Part shown: positions 25,210 to 32,843 of the stretch, one piece after another | Layout: each line of letters starts with the position of its first letter | Numbering within the stretch: position 1 is the stretch's first letter | Notes under the pieces: model-generated | Databases searched by the model: none | The model's input: the letters and a program-made list of their open reading frames with translations, nothing else | Told to the model about the DNA's origin: nothing | Translations under genes and position numbers: made by a program | From: Opitutaceae bacterium | GTDB taxonomy: Bacteria > Verrucomicrobiota > Verrucomicrobiia > Opitutales > Opitutaceae | DNA length: 64,000 nucleotides | Assembly (NCBI GenBank): GCA_003151495.1 | Contig: PLXR01000147.1 | Span: forward strand, 24,444-88,443 | Direction of reading: 5' to 3'

Positions 25210-26484
25210 ATGCCCTTGCGCATTCTACTGGCGGCCATCGGCAGCTCCGGCGACGTGCACCCCGTGATCGACCTTGGCAGGGCGCTGAAAGCCCGGGGGC
25301 ACCGCGTCACCCTCGCGACGAACGAGCACTTTGCCGCCCAGGTGGGGGCAAACGGGCTCGACTTCGTCCCGCTCGGCACGGCCGTGGAGGCTGAGACCCT
25401 CATGCGGGACCCGAGGCTCTGGCACCCCACCCGGGGATTCCCGGCGATCATCGAGCGGGCGATAGTGCCGAACATCAGCCGACTCTACCGGATCGTCGAG
25501 GCGCACCGGGGCCCCGACTGCGTCGTGGCGGCCACGACGCTATGCCTGGGTGCCCGCGTGGCCCAGGAGCGGCTCGGGGTTCCGACGGCGACCCTCCACC
25601 TCCAGCCGAGCGTCATCCGCAGCCACATCGACAACGGCCGCCTCGGCGGGGTCACCATGGGCCCGGGAATGCCGAGGATCGTGAAGCGGGCGCTCTTCTG
25701 GGCCATGGACACGTTCTTCGTGGAGCGCCTGATCGGCCCGGGGCTCAACTCATTCCGTGCGACGCTGGGGCTTGCCCCGGTCCGGGGGATCTTCGGCCCC
25801 TACCTCCACTCGCCCCAGCTTGTCCTTTGCCTCTTCCCCGACTGGTTTGCCGCGCCGCAGGCCGACTGGCCCCCGAACACCCACACGACGGGATTCCTCC
25901 TCCATGACGACGGGGGCCTCCCGGAGGCGCACGCCGAGGCGGACCGGTTCCTGGACGAAGGCCCTGCCCCGCTCCTCGTCACCCCGGGTTCGGCGGCGAC
26001 GGACCGAGCGAGGTTCTTCCGGAACACCGTGGCGGCATGCGAGGCGAGCGGGCTTCGCGCCATGCTGGTCACGAACCACCCGGACCAGCTCCCGCCCGAC
26101 CTGCCGCCGGGAATCAGGGCCTTCCCCTACCTTCCCTTTAGCCGGGTCCTTCCCCGCTGCGCCGGGATCGTGTACCACGGGGGCGTCGGGACCCTGGCCC
26201 AGGCGTTGAGGGCGGGCGTGCCCCAGCTTGTCGTCGCGAACACCTTCGACCAACCCGACAATGGGCGCCGGGTCGAACTCATGGGACTGGGGTTCGCCAC
26301 CACTGCGGGGGCCTACGGCAGGGGACGGGCGATCCGGGAGGTCGCAAGGCTCGTGGGCTCGGAGGCGATCCGGCGCCGGTGCCGGGAATTTGCCCCGAGG
26401 GTGGACGCGGCCGCCGCGGCGGGCCGGGCCTGCTCACTCATCGAGGGACTGGCACCCGCCGGGCCGGGGTCCAGGGCCGCCTAA
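25210..26484 (+). CDS. GT1/GT28-like glycosyltransferase
   Basis: 424 residues from the ATG at 25210; the frame is open back to 25003 but that leader has no motif. The N-terminal Rossmann half begins with GSSGDVHPVIDLGRALKARG, the acceptor-side signature of the UGT/sterol glucosyltransferase group. The C-terminal half holds the nucleotide-sugar motif YHGGVGTLAQALRAGVPQ and ANTFDQPDN. It should transfer a sugar from a nucleotide donor to a lipid or small hydrophobic acceptor at the inner face of the membrane. Acceptor unknown. The 242-base region upstream (24968-25209) presumably holds divergent promoters; no gene is seen there. Confidence 0.85.
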   Translation: MPLRILLAAIGSSGDVHPVIDLGRALKARGHRVTLATNEHFAAQVGANGLDFVPLGTAVEAETLMRDPRLWHPTRGFPAIIERAIVPNISRLYRIVEAHRGPDCVVAATTLCLGARVAQERLGVPTATLHLQPSVIRSHIDNGRLGGVTMGPGMPRIVKRALFWAMDTFFVERLIGPGLNSFRATLGLAPVRGIFGPYLHSPQLVLCLFPDWFAAPQADWPPNTHTTGFLLHDDGGLPEAHAEADRFLDEGPAPLLVTPGSAATDRARFFRNTVAACEASGLRAMLVTNHPDQLPPDLPPGIRAFPYLPFSRVLPRCAGIVYHGGVGTLAQALRAGVPQLVVANTFDQPDNGRRVELMGLGFATTAGAYGRGRAIREVARLVGSEAIRRRCREFAPRVDAAAAAGRACSLIEGLAPAGPGSRAA

Positions 26485-26578
26485 ACGGTTTGCCCGTCGG
26501 CCGCGCCTCCCCCAGCTTTACGGGCCAGGCTCAGGCCCCATCAGCCCCCCCCTCGATGAACAAAACCTCCCCGGCCCC

Positions 26579-27124
26579 ATGAGCCTGCCCACCCGAGCGG
26601 AGGCAAACGCACTCCTGGAGGAGCACGTCCGCGACGAGTACCAGCGCCACCACGCCCTCATGGTGGCCACGGCAATGGAGGGATATGCGGGGACCCTCGG
26701 AGGAGACCCCCACCTGTGGCACGTGACCGGGCTGCTGCACGACCTGGACTTCGAGGAGTTCCCGGACCTCCACCCCGCGGAGAGCATCAAGTGGTTCAGG
26801 CAGTGGAGCTATCCGGAGGAGCTGATCCATGCGGTTGAGGCCCATGCCTATGGCTACCACGGATACACCACCCTGCCGGGCACCCAGCTCGCCGCCGGGC
26901 TCCTCGCCTGCGATGAGATCAGCGGAATATTCTACGCCTACCGAAAGCTCAACCCGGTCCGCTACGGCGAGATGAAGGCCAGCTCAATAAAGAAGAAGCT
27001 GAGGGAACCCTCCTTCGCGGCCAAGGTCGACCGCAGTGCGATCCTCCTCGGCTGCGAGCACTTGGGAGTCCCGATCGACGATCACGTGACGAATTTGATA
27101 GGGTTCTTCGCCCCGCTGCCCTGA
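26579..27124 (+). CDS. HD-domain protein
   Basis: 181 residues. The metal-binding HD motif is HDLDFEEFPDLHP near residue 48, preceded by His at about 25 (YQRHHALM) and followed by a third site in IHAVEAHAYGYH. This matches a small HD-hydrolase group that often carries predicted phosphohydrolase or nucleotidase activity. There are no extra domains. ATG 26579 is chosen because the homologous part begins there; the frame is open back to 26228 within the preceding gene. It is co-directional with the BON gene. Confidence 0.8.
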   Translation: MSLPTRAEANALLEEHVRDEYQRHHALMVATAMEGYAGTLGGDPHLWHVTGLLHDLDFEEFPDLHPAESIKWFRQWSYPEELIHAVEAHAYGYHGYTTLPGTQLAAGLLACDEISGIFYAYRKLNPVRYGEMKASSIKKKLREPSFAAKVDRSAILLGCEHLGVPIDDHVTNLIGFFAPLP

Positions 27125-27184
27125 GCCAGCGGCCGCGATGGAGATTTGCCGAAACGTAAGGGCGATTTCGCGGTCCAAGATACC

Positions 27185-27634
27185 ATGAAGTACCTGATCA
27201 TCCTGGTCCTGGGCGTGGCCCTTGGAATCTATGTCGACCGCTACCAGCTGCGCTGGCCGGAGCTCACGCGGCCCGTTTCGAGCGAGCACGGGGCTGCCGT
27301 GAGGGACGGGCTCGACGACAAGCTCCATCAGTGGCGCCTCACCCCTGACGACATCCGCCAGGACCTGGCCCGCACCGGCCAGGTCGTCAGAAACCAGGCG
27401 AGCAACGTCGGCGAGAAGATGTCCGATGCGAGGATCGTCGCGGTGGTGAAGTCCAAGTACATCCTCGACCGCGACCTGTCCGCGGTTGAGATCCACGTCT
27501 CCGCCCACGACGGCCGGGTGGCGCTCGAGGGAACCGTGGACACCCCGGACCTCGTCGGGCGCGCGGTGGCCCTCGCTCTCGACACGGGCGGCGTCTCGGG
27601 CGTCGACTCGAAGCTCGTGATCCCAAAGACCTGA
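27185..27634 (+). CDS. Membrane-anchored BON-domain protein
   Basis: 149 residues from MKYLIILVLGVALGIYVDRY, an N-terminal membrane anchor. The C-terminal part (about 85-148) is a BON domain: DARIVAVVKSKYILDRDLS, then VSAHDGRVALEGTVDTPD. BON domains bind phospholipid or associate with the envelope and are often linked to stress survival. A TTG start at 27146 is possible but would add 13 unconvincing residues. It converges with an esterase gene across a perfect hairpin. Confidence 0.78.
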   Translation: MKYLIILVLGVALGIYVDRYQLRWPELTRPVSSEHGAAVRDGLDDKLHQWRLTPDDIRQDLARTGQVVRNQASNVGEKMSDARIVAVVKSKYILDRDLSAVEIHVSAHDGRVALEGTVDTPDLVGRAVALALDTGGVSGVDSKLVIPKT

Positions 27635-27652
27635 GGGCCCGGACCCGGGCCC
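27635..27652. terminator. Perfect GC hairpin between convergent genes
   Basis: GGGCCCGG (27635-27642) and CCGGGCCC (27645-27652) are perfect 8-base arms separated by two bases (in practice a slightly shorter stem and larger loop). It sits exactly between the convergent BON and esterase genes, immediately after the BON stop and before the esterase stop. There is no T-tract, so it is a candidate bidirectional hairpin terminator by position and structure rather than a textbook intrinsic terminator. Confidence 0.4.
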
Positions 27653-27655
27653 AAG

Positions 27656-28576
27656 TTAGTGCGCATGCCGGCCCCCGTGTGCCGGATGATCCGCCGTCCC
27701 GAGGTATTCTTGGAGAAATTCGAGTATCACCGGGCGCAGGTCCCGGGGAAGGGGCTTGTCGTCCCAGGAGGTGAAGGTCATCGAGTGACCCACATGTTCC
27801 AGCAGGACCAACTCGTGCGGCACTCCCATGGACGCTAGGTCCTCGTCCATGTATATGGCCTGATGGTACTCGATCAGCGGATCGTCCTTGCCCTGGACAA
27901 TCAGGACCGGCGGGGCCGTCCGCTTCAGGTGATTCATGGGCTGGAACAGGGCGATCTGGGCCAGGGCAGGCCGGACTCCCGCCATCCCGAGCGGCAGGGC
28001 TTGCAGCTGCTTCCGGACGAGGGGGTACCTCATGGCGTCGTAGCCGCCGTAGAAATCAACGACTGCGCTCACCGCGCTCGGGACTCCGGGATACGGTCCC
28101 GGGGGTTCAAATCCCGCTTCGCCTTCGGTGAACCCGACCATCGAGGCCAGGTAGCCGCCCCCCGAGCTTCCCCCTATCGCGATTCGCGACGGGTCGATGT
28201 GGTATTGGGACGCGTGGGTCCGCAGAAAGCGCACAGCATTCTTGCAGTCGAGGATTGGAAGCACCCGGAATGGAGTGTCCAGGGTCCAGTCAATGGCGGC
28301 GCAGGCGTAGCCCGCCTCCACCAAGACCCGGCATTCCTCGCGGAGATAGTCGCTGTCCTTCGTGCCCCCGTTGCCGTGGACCCAAACCACGGCGGGTGAA
28401 GGTCGGTCGCCCGGCGCCCGCCGCGGAAGGTAGAGATCCAGCTTCTCGGCGCGTGTCGGCTCCAGGTAGGTCAGGTCCCTCACAACCTCGAATGTCCCCT
28501 GAGGTTCCGTCCCGGCCGCGCGCGACAAACCAAGGAGGAGGGCCGAAAAGCCCAGCAATCGTGTCGTGATGCGCAT
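27656..28576 (-). CDS. Exported alpha/beta-hydrolase (esterase/lipase-like)
   Basis: 306 residues from MRITTRLLGFSALLLGLSRA, a signal peptide, so it should act outside the cytoplasm. The oxyanion-hole motif VHGNGG is near residue 67 and the nucleophile elbow is GGSSGG (Ser137). The acid and histidine follow in VQGKDDPLIEY and EHVGHSMTF. This is the acetyl-esterase or carboxylesterase group (BD-FAE/HSL-like). Two other exported proteins follow in the next 2 kb. Substrate unknown. Confidence 0.85.
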   Translation of the reverse strand: MRITTRLLGFSALLLGLSRAAGTEPQGTFEVVRDLTYLEPTRAEKLDLYLPRRAPGDRPSPAVVWVHGNGGTKDSDYLREECRVLVEAGYACAAIDWTLDTPFRVLPILDCKNAVRFLRTHASQYHIDPSRIAIGGSSGGGYLASMVGFTEGEAGFEPPGPYPGVPSAVSAVVDFYGGYDAMRYPLVRKQLQALPLGMAGVRPALAQIALFQPMNHLKRTAPPVLIVQGKDDPLIEYHQAIYMDEDLASMGVPHELVLLEHVGHSMTFTSWDDKPLPRDLRPVILEFLQEYLGTADHPAHGGRHAH

Positions 28577-28688
28577 GGAGTCTTGGCCGGGTCGGTCCAG
28601 CACATGACAACCGCGGTTCTCCAATCCGCCATCGCCCCCGCGAAATCGCGGCGCCGGCCGTCCGACTACAGCCTCTGGACCGGAGAAC

Positions 28689-29276
28689 TCATGACTTCCC
28701 GACGTCCTCCGGGTGGACGGGCCAGTAGCCCTCGTGCACCTTGAGGCCCTCGGCCTCCATGAGCGGCCCGAGGACCTTCATCCCCGGGGCGATGCGGCGG
28801 AGAATCTCGTGGCTTGTGAGGGGATCCGGGTCGGCCGGAAGGCCCATCACCTGGATGAAGGGCGCCTCCGAGACGCCGTAGACCACTCGTCCGATCCCCG
28901 AGAAGCAGATCGCCCCGCAGCACATTGCGCAAGGCTCCGTGCTCGTGTACAGGGTGGACTTGGCGAACGTCGCCCGGTCGATCTTGGGGCTGAATGCGGA
29001 GATCAGCCCCGTCTCGGCGTGCTTCGTGATGTCGCCCGTGGAGTGGACGCAGTTGGAGAACTCGGCCAGGACCTTTCCGTCCTTCACCAGGAGCGCCCCG
29101 AACGGTCCGCCGCCGTGGGTCGTCGCGAATTGGGCGAGCTCATAGGCCCTGGCCATGTAGACCTTGTCCTCGGCGGTGCATCCGGGATCGTCGGGGGCGC
29201 CCGCCGGAAATCCGCCGAATGCAGTCGAGCCAAGAAAAAGGGGCAGCAGGATCCGGCGAAAAAGCGCAAGGTTCAT
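28689..29276 (-). CDS. Exported zinc-dependent nucleobase/nucleoside deaminase
   Basis: 195 residues. The catalytic core is that of the cytidine/deoxycytidylate deaminase superfamily: His86-Ala-Glu88 (TKHAETG) and the second zinc motif PCAMCCGAI (Cys116, Cys119). The adjacent region resembles guanine deaminase or adenosine/cytosine deaminases of the nucleobase group. Unusually, it starts with a hydrophobic leader (RILLPLFLGSTAFGGFPAG), which implies export. An alternative ATG lies three codons upstream at 29285. It is divergent from the CAP lipoprotein gene. The exact base cannot be assigned. Confidence 0.82.
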   Translation of the reverse strand: MNLALFRRILLPLFLGSTAFGGFPAGAPDDPGCTAEDKVYMARAYELAQFATTHGGGPFGALLVKDGKVLAEFSNCVHSTGDITKHAETGLISAFSPKIDRATFAKSTLYTSTEPCAMCCGAICFSGIGRVVYGVSEAPFIQVMGLPADPDPLTSHEILRRIAPGMKVLGPLMEAEGLKVHEGYWPVHPEDVGKS

Positions 29277-29304
29277 GGCGCCCATGCCGCAAGAAATATG
29301 CCAT

Positions 29305-29338
29305 CCGGGGGACAGGTGGGGGGCGCCGCGTCCCCCGG
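29305..29338. promoter_or_regulatory. 9-base inverted repeat in the divergent deaminase/CAP promoter region
   Basis: CCGGGGGAC (29305-29313) and GTCCCCCGG (29330-29338) are perfect 9-base arms around a 16-base spacer. It is centred in the 111-base divergent region between the exported deaminase (start 29276) and the CAP lipoprotein (start 29388). A dimeric regulator could bind here, or the arms could form an mRNA hairpin. GC-rich runs raise the chance of coincidence. Confidence 0.3.
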
Positions 29339-29387
29339 GGACCACTCCGCCCTCGCAGTCCCGCGGGCGCCATCCCATCCTGGGGCC

Positions 29388-30050
29388 GTGAGTTCCGCCG
29401 CCCAAGGGGCCGCAGCGGCGGTCCGCCGCCGCGCGATCCTGACTGTCGCCCTTCTCGTCCTCCCCGGATGCGCCCAGGTCAATCAGACCGTCGCCACCTC
29501 CCCTGTAGCGCTGGCGGCGGCCATGGAGTCGGAGATGACCGTCCAGGCTTTCGACCACGCGGTTCTCGCAAAGGCGATCTTCGAGGAATCCAACCGGGTG
29601 CGCTTGGCCCACGGCGTGCGCGCGCTTGCGCCGATCGCGGCGCTGGACGCCGCGGCGGACGAGCAGGCTGCATACCTGGCGCTCGCGCTCCGATCGGGGC
29701 ACGACAACCCGCTCCAGCACGAGCGCAATGTCGCCGAGCGCGCCGAGAGCGCGGGGCTTTACGATTCCCCGTTCGCGGGTGCGAACCCGGCCCGTGCACG
29801 ACTGGCCGAGAACGCGATCATGATGCCCGCGCGGAGGCCGCCGGGGTCCTCCGAGAGCGGCTACACTTACCGGACCTATGCCGCATTTCTCGTGGAGGGC
29901 TGGATGAATTCCCCCGATCACCGCGCCAGCCTGCTCAATCCCGGCTTTGCCTACCTCGGGTGCGCGGCCCGACTCGGCCGGGGTTTCGCGGCCGGCGACT
30001 ACCGGGTGTTCGCGACGCAGGTGTTCTTCCAGCCGCTCTCCGGACCCTGA
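29388..30050 (+). CDS. CAP/SCP-domain lipoprotein
   Basis: 220 residues from GTG 29388. A lipobox follows the signal helix (LTVALLVLPGCAQ, Cys about residue 27). The CAP (cysteine-rich secretory protein/PR-1) fold is indicated by ESNRVRLAHGVRAL, ALRSGHDNP, ARLAENA and VEGWMNSPDHRASLLNPGF, the four conserved CAP signatures. Bacterial CAP proteins are found in the envelope, and their biochemical role is mostly unclear. No ATG gives a suitable start. It is divergent from the exported deaminase. Confidence 0.82.
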   Translation: MSSAAQGAAAAVRRRAILTVALLVLPGCAQVNQTVATSPVALAAAMESEMTVQAFDHAVLAKAIFEESNRVRLAHGVRALAPIAALDAAADEQAAYLALALRSGHDNPLQHERNVAERAESAGLYDSPFAGANPARARLAENAIMMPARRPPGSSESGYTYRTYAAFLVEGWMNSPDHRASLLNPGFAYLGCAARLGRGFAAGDYRVFATQVFFQPLSGP

Positions 30051-30139
30051 GGGCCGACTGCAAACCGATAGATTTTCCCTGCCCCCGCTGATTTGGACTC
30101 GCAAGGCATCAGCTTGTCTGGAATGTGGTTACGCATCCG

Positions 30140-32464
30140 ATGCCGGAAGTCCCTTCCATCCCGCCGAGCCGTGCCGTCTTCCTCAGCTATGCCCGGGAAG
30201 ACTCGGAGGCAGCGCGCCGGATCGCCGACGCCCTGAGGGCCTTCGGCCTGGAGGTCTGGTTTGACCAGGCCGAGCTTCGCGGAGGGGACACCTGGGACCA
30301 GAAGATAAAGCGGCAGATCCGCGAGTGCGCGCTGTTCATGCCCCTCATCTCGGCGACGACCCAGGAGCGGGGTGAGGGCTACTTCCGGCGCGAGTGGAAC
30401 CTGGGAGTCGAGCGCACACGCGACATGGCGGCGGGCGTCTCCTTCATCGTGCCGATCGTCATCGACGAGACCCCGGAGTCCAAGGCACTTGTTCCCGAGG
30501 AATTCATGCGCTACCAGTGGACGCGCATGCCGCGCGGCGTGCCCTCCCCCGAGTTCGTGTCCCACGTGAAGCGGATCCTCGAGGCGCCCCGGACGCCCGC
30601 GGTCGAGCGGGACGCCGCGCGCGCACCGGCCCCCCAGGCCCTGGGGCACCCGGCGCCGCCGCGTCCAAAACGGCGAATTCCCGGATGGACATGGGGCTCC
30701 CTCGCGGCGGTCGTCGTGGGTATCGCGGTGGCCGTGTCCGTCGGACGCCGGTCCGAGCCGGCTCCCCCGCCCGCCGTCGCCGCGGTGACGGCCCCCTCGG
30801 CACCGGCCATCAGCGAGAAATCAATAGCGGTCCTGCCCTTCGACAACATGAGCGAGGAGAAGGATGCGAGCGCCTTCTTCGCCGACGGAGTCCACGAGGA
30901 CATCCTGACAAACCTCTCGTTCATCCGCGACCTGCATGTCATCTCGCGCACATCGGTCATGCAGTACCGGGGAACGACAAAGGCCATCGGGCAGATCGCC
31001 CGCGAGCTGGGGGTCGCCTACGTGCTTGAGGGCAGCGTGCGCCGTGCGGGCAACAAGGTCCGGGTGACCGGCCAGCTCATCCGTGCCTCGTCCGACGAGC
31101 ACGTCTGGGCAAAGGCGTACGACCGGGACATCACGGACGTCTTCGCGATCCAGGCCGAACTCGCGCAGGCGATCGCCGCGGCCCTCCAGGCCGCGATCTC
31201 GCCCGCCGAGAAGTCCCTCCTCGAGGCAAAGCCCACCACGAACACCGCGGCCTACGACCTCTACGTCAAGGCGCGCGCCTCGCGCAACTCCGACGGCACC
31301 GGGGTTTTCGACGGCACCGTCGAGTCCTGGCTCGTGGACGCGGTCCAGCTCGACCCCGGCTTTGCCCAGGCCTGGGCCCAGCTCGGCGCCCTTCACGCCT
31401 ACAAGCACTTCAACGAGCAGGACGCCTCGGATAGCCGGCTGGAGAAGGCGAAGGCATCGATCGAGACTGCGGTCCGCCTGGCTCCGAATGATCCCGTGGT
31501 GATCGAGATGCAGGGGGACTACTATTACTACGCCCACCGCGACTACGCCCGCGCCGCCGAGCGGTACGAGCACCTCCTGACACTCAGGCCGAATTCCCCG
31601 GAGGCCTTCGGGTCGCTCGGGCTCATCTACCGCCGGCAGGGTCGCTGGGCGGATGCCGAGGCGAGGTTCCGAAGGGCGCTCGAGCTGGACCCCCACATCG
31701 GCCGGTACCGCTCGTCGCTTGCCGAGCAGCTGGCCGCGCTTCACCGCTACGATGACGCCCAGACCGAGTACCGCCACATGGCGGAAGACAATCCGGAGGT
31801 GCTGTTCTGGGGCTACCAGTCGGCGCTCGTGGCGTTCATCGCGCGCGGCTCGACCCGGGAAGTCGAGGATTTCATTGCCAAAGTGAAGGCGAAGCCGGAG
31901 GACGCGCCCAAGGTCCTGGAAATGCGCCTCGAGTGGGCGCGCACCACCGGGAACTTCGCCGAGGCGATCAGGATCCACGACAGGCAGCCTTTTTTCGAGG
32001 GATTTGACCAGCCCCATTGGCAGCAGGACATCGACGCGGCCTGGGACCGCATAGGCAATGGAGAGCTGGCCACAGGCCGAGCCCAGATCGAGAAGATGTT
32101 GCCGGAGGCAAAGGCCCAGGCGTCCAAGCTTCCCCTTAGCACGACGGTCTGGGCATACCTAGGGAGCGTTGAGGCGGCTCTTGGCCACCGAGACGAGGCG
32201 CTGGCAGCCGTGCGCAAGCTCGAGGAATTGATGCCCGAGTCCGCCGATGCCATATCGGGGCCGGAGCAAGGACGCTTCCGCGCGATCATCCTAGCCTGGG
32301 CCGGCGACAAGGATAAGGCCATAGAGATGTACTCGAAACTGGTGCGCACGCCCTACGGCACGAATGTGAATATCGCGCGCAACGCTGCGGATTGGCTCCC
32401 AATTCGGGACGATCCCCGCTTCAAGGCGATACTGGACGACCCGAAATCCAACGCGCCGCTATAG
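30140..32464 (+). CDS. TIR domain - transmembrane - TolB-like - TPR protein
   Basis: 774 residues from ATG 30140 (a GTG at 30125 adds five). Residues about 8-150 form a bacterial TIR_2 domain: AVFLSYAREDSEAARRIADA, with a conserved FRREWNLG in which Glu85 is the candidate NADase catalytic residue. A single membrane helix lies at about 180-202 (GSLAAVVVGIAVAVSVG). Residues about 227-345 match the TolB-N/CadC-associated domain (SIAVLPFDNMSEEKDA, LGVAYVLEGSVRRAGNKVRV). TPRs fill about 350-774 (DYARAAERYEHLL, WADAEARFRRALELDP). The TIR domain would be cytoplasmic and the TPR domain periplasmic. It probably senses or signals across the membrane; an immunity role is possible but unproven. Confidence 0.82.
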   Translation: MPEVPSIPPSRAVFLSYAREDSEAARRIADALRAFGLEVWFDQAELRGGDTWDQKIKRQIRECALFMPLISATTQERGEGYFRREWNLGVERTRDMAAGVSFIVPIVIDETPESKALVPEEFMRYQWTRMPRGVPSPEFVSHVKRILEAPRTPAVERDAARAPAPQALGHPAPPRPKRRIPGWTWGSLAAVVVGIAVAVSVGRRSEPAPPPAVAAVTAPSAPAISEKSIAVLPFDNMSEEKDASAFFADGVHEDILTNLSFIRDLHVISRTSVMQYRGTTKAIGQIARELGVAYVLEGSVRRAGNKVRVTGQLIRASSDEHVWAKAYDRDITDVFAIQAELAQAIAAALQAAISPAEKSLLEAKPTTNTAAYDLYVKARASRNSDGTGVFDGTVESWLVDAVQLDPGFAQAWAQLGALHAYKHFNEQDASDSRLEKAKASIETAVRLAPNDPVVIEMQGDYYYYAHRDYARAAERYEHLLTLRPNSPEAFGSLGLIYRRQGRWADAEARFRRALELDPHIGRYRSSLAEQLAALHRYDDAQTEYRHMAEDNPEVLFWGYQSALVAFIARGSTREVEDFIAKVKAKPEDAPKVLEMRLEWARTTGNFAEAIRIHDRQPFFEGFDQPHWQQDIDAAWDRIGNGELATGRAQIEKMLPEAKAQASKLPLSTTVWAYLGSVEAALGHRDEALAAVRKLEELMPESADAISGPEQGRFRAIILAWAGDKDKAIEMYSKLVRTPYGTNVNIARNAADWLPIRDDPRFKAILDDPKSNAPL

Positions 32465-32843
32465 GGAAACCGCGTCTTTGGGGGCGTCTTCGTCGCCGGA
32501 AATGGGAACTATATTACCCATACCCGGGAATTCAATGACACGGTTGGCGATTTCTTGGCAGAGTTTAGTACCTAGTCGTCGATCGTTTACCAACAGCCTC
32601 CTGGCGACTGAAGGCGAATTCCCGGTGGCTTCTCCCGCATTGCGGCGATCCATACGCATTAACCCTACCGCCTCGCGCCCGCCCGATGCAGGCGGGCCGC
32701 GAACTCCATGGGTACGCCGCTGGCCCCCACGGTTTTATGCAGGATTTCGGCCATGAATGCTCCCGCCTATAAATAGCTATATAGCGACCAACATAGACGC
32801 GGCGTGGTTCGCTATTGCCGAGGTCTGGGGATAGGTTGCCGGA
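32465..32843. other. 379-base spacer, more AT-rich than its surroundings, no supported gene
   Basis: The region between the TIR-TPR and histidine kinase genes is noticeably less GC-rich and includes AT-rich stretches such as CCTATAAATAGCTATATAG near 32766. A 10-base inverted repeat (CCGGGAATTC at 32524-32533 and GAATTCCCGG at 32616-32625) and a smaller ATGGG/CCCAT pair near 32500 are present. The open frames on the minus strand have no recognisable domain. It probably contains the histidine kinase promoter. Confidence 0.45.

Noticed and set aside
28094..28125. tRNA-like T-loop (GGTTCAAATCC) on the plus strand
   Set aside because: It lies inside the esterase coding region; the stem does not pair in the standard register and no acceptor or anticodon arm is present.
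32459..32659. Minus-strand 66-codon frame after the TIR-TPR gene, considered as an antitoxin
   Set aside because: No matching motif and no toxin partner; the frame overlaps the TIR gene end.
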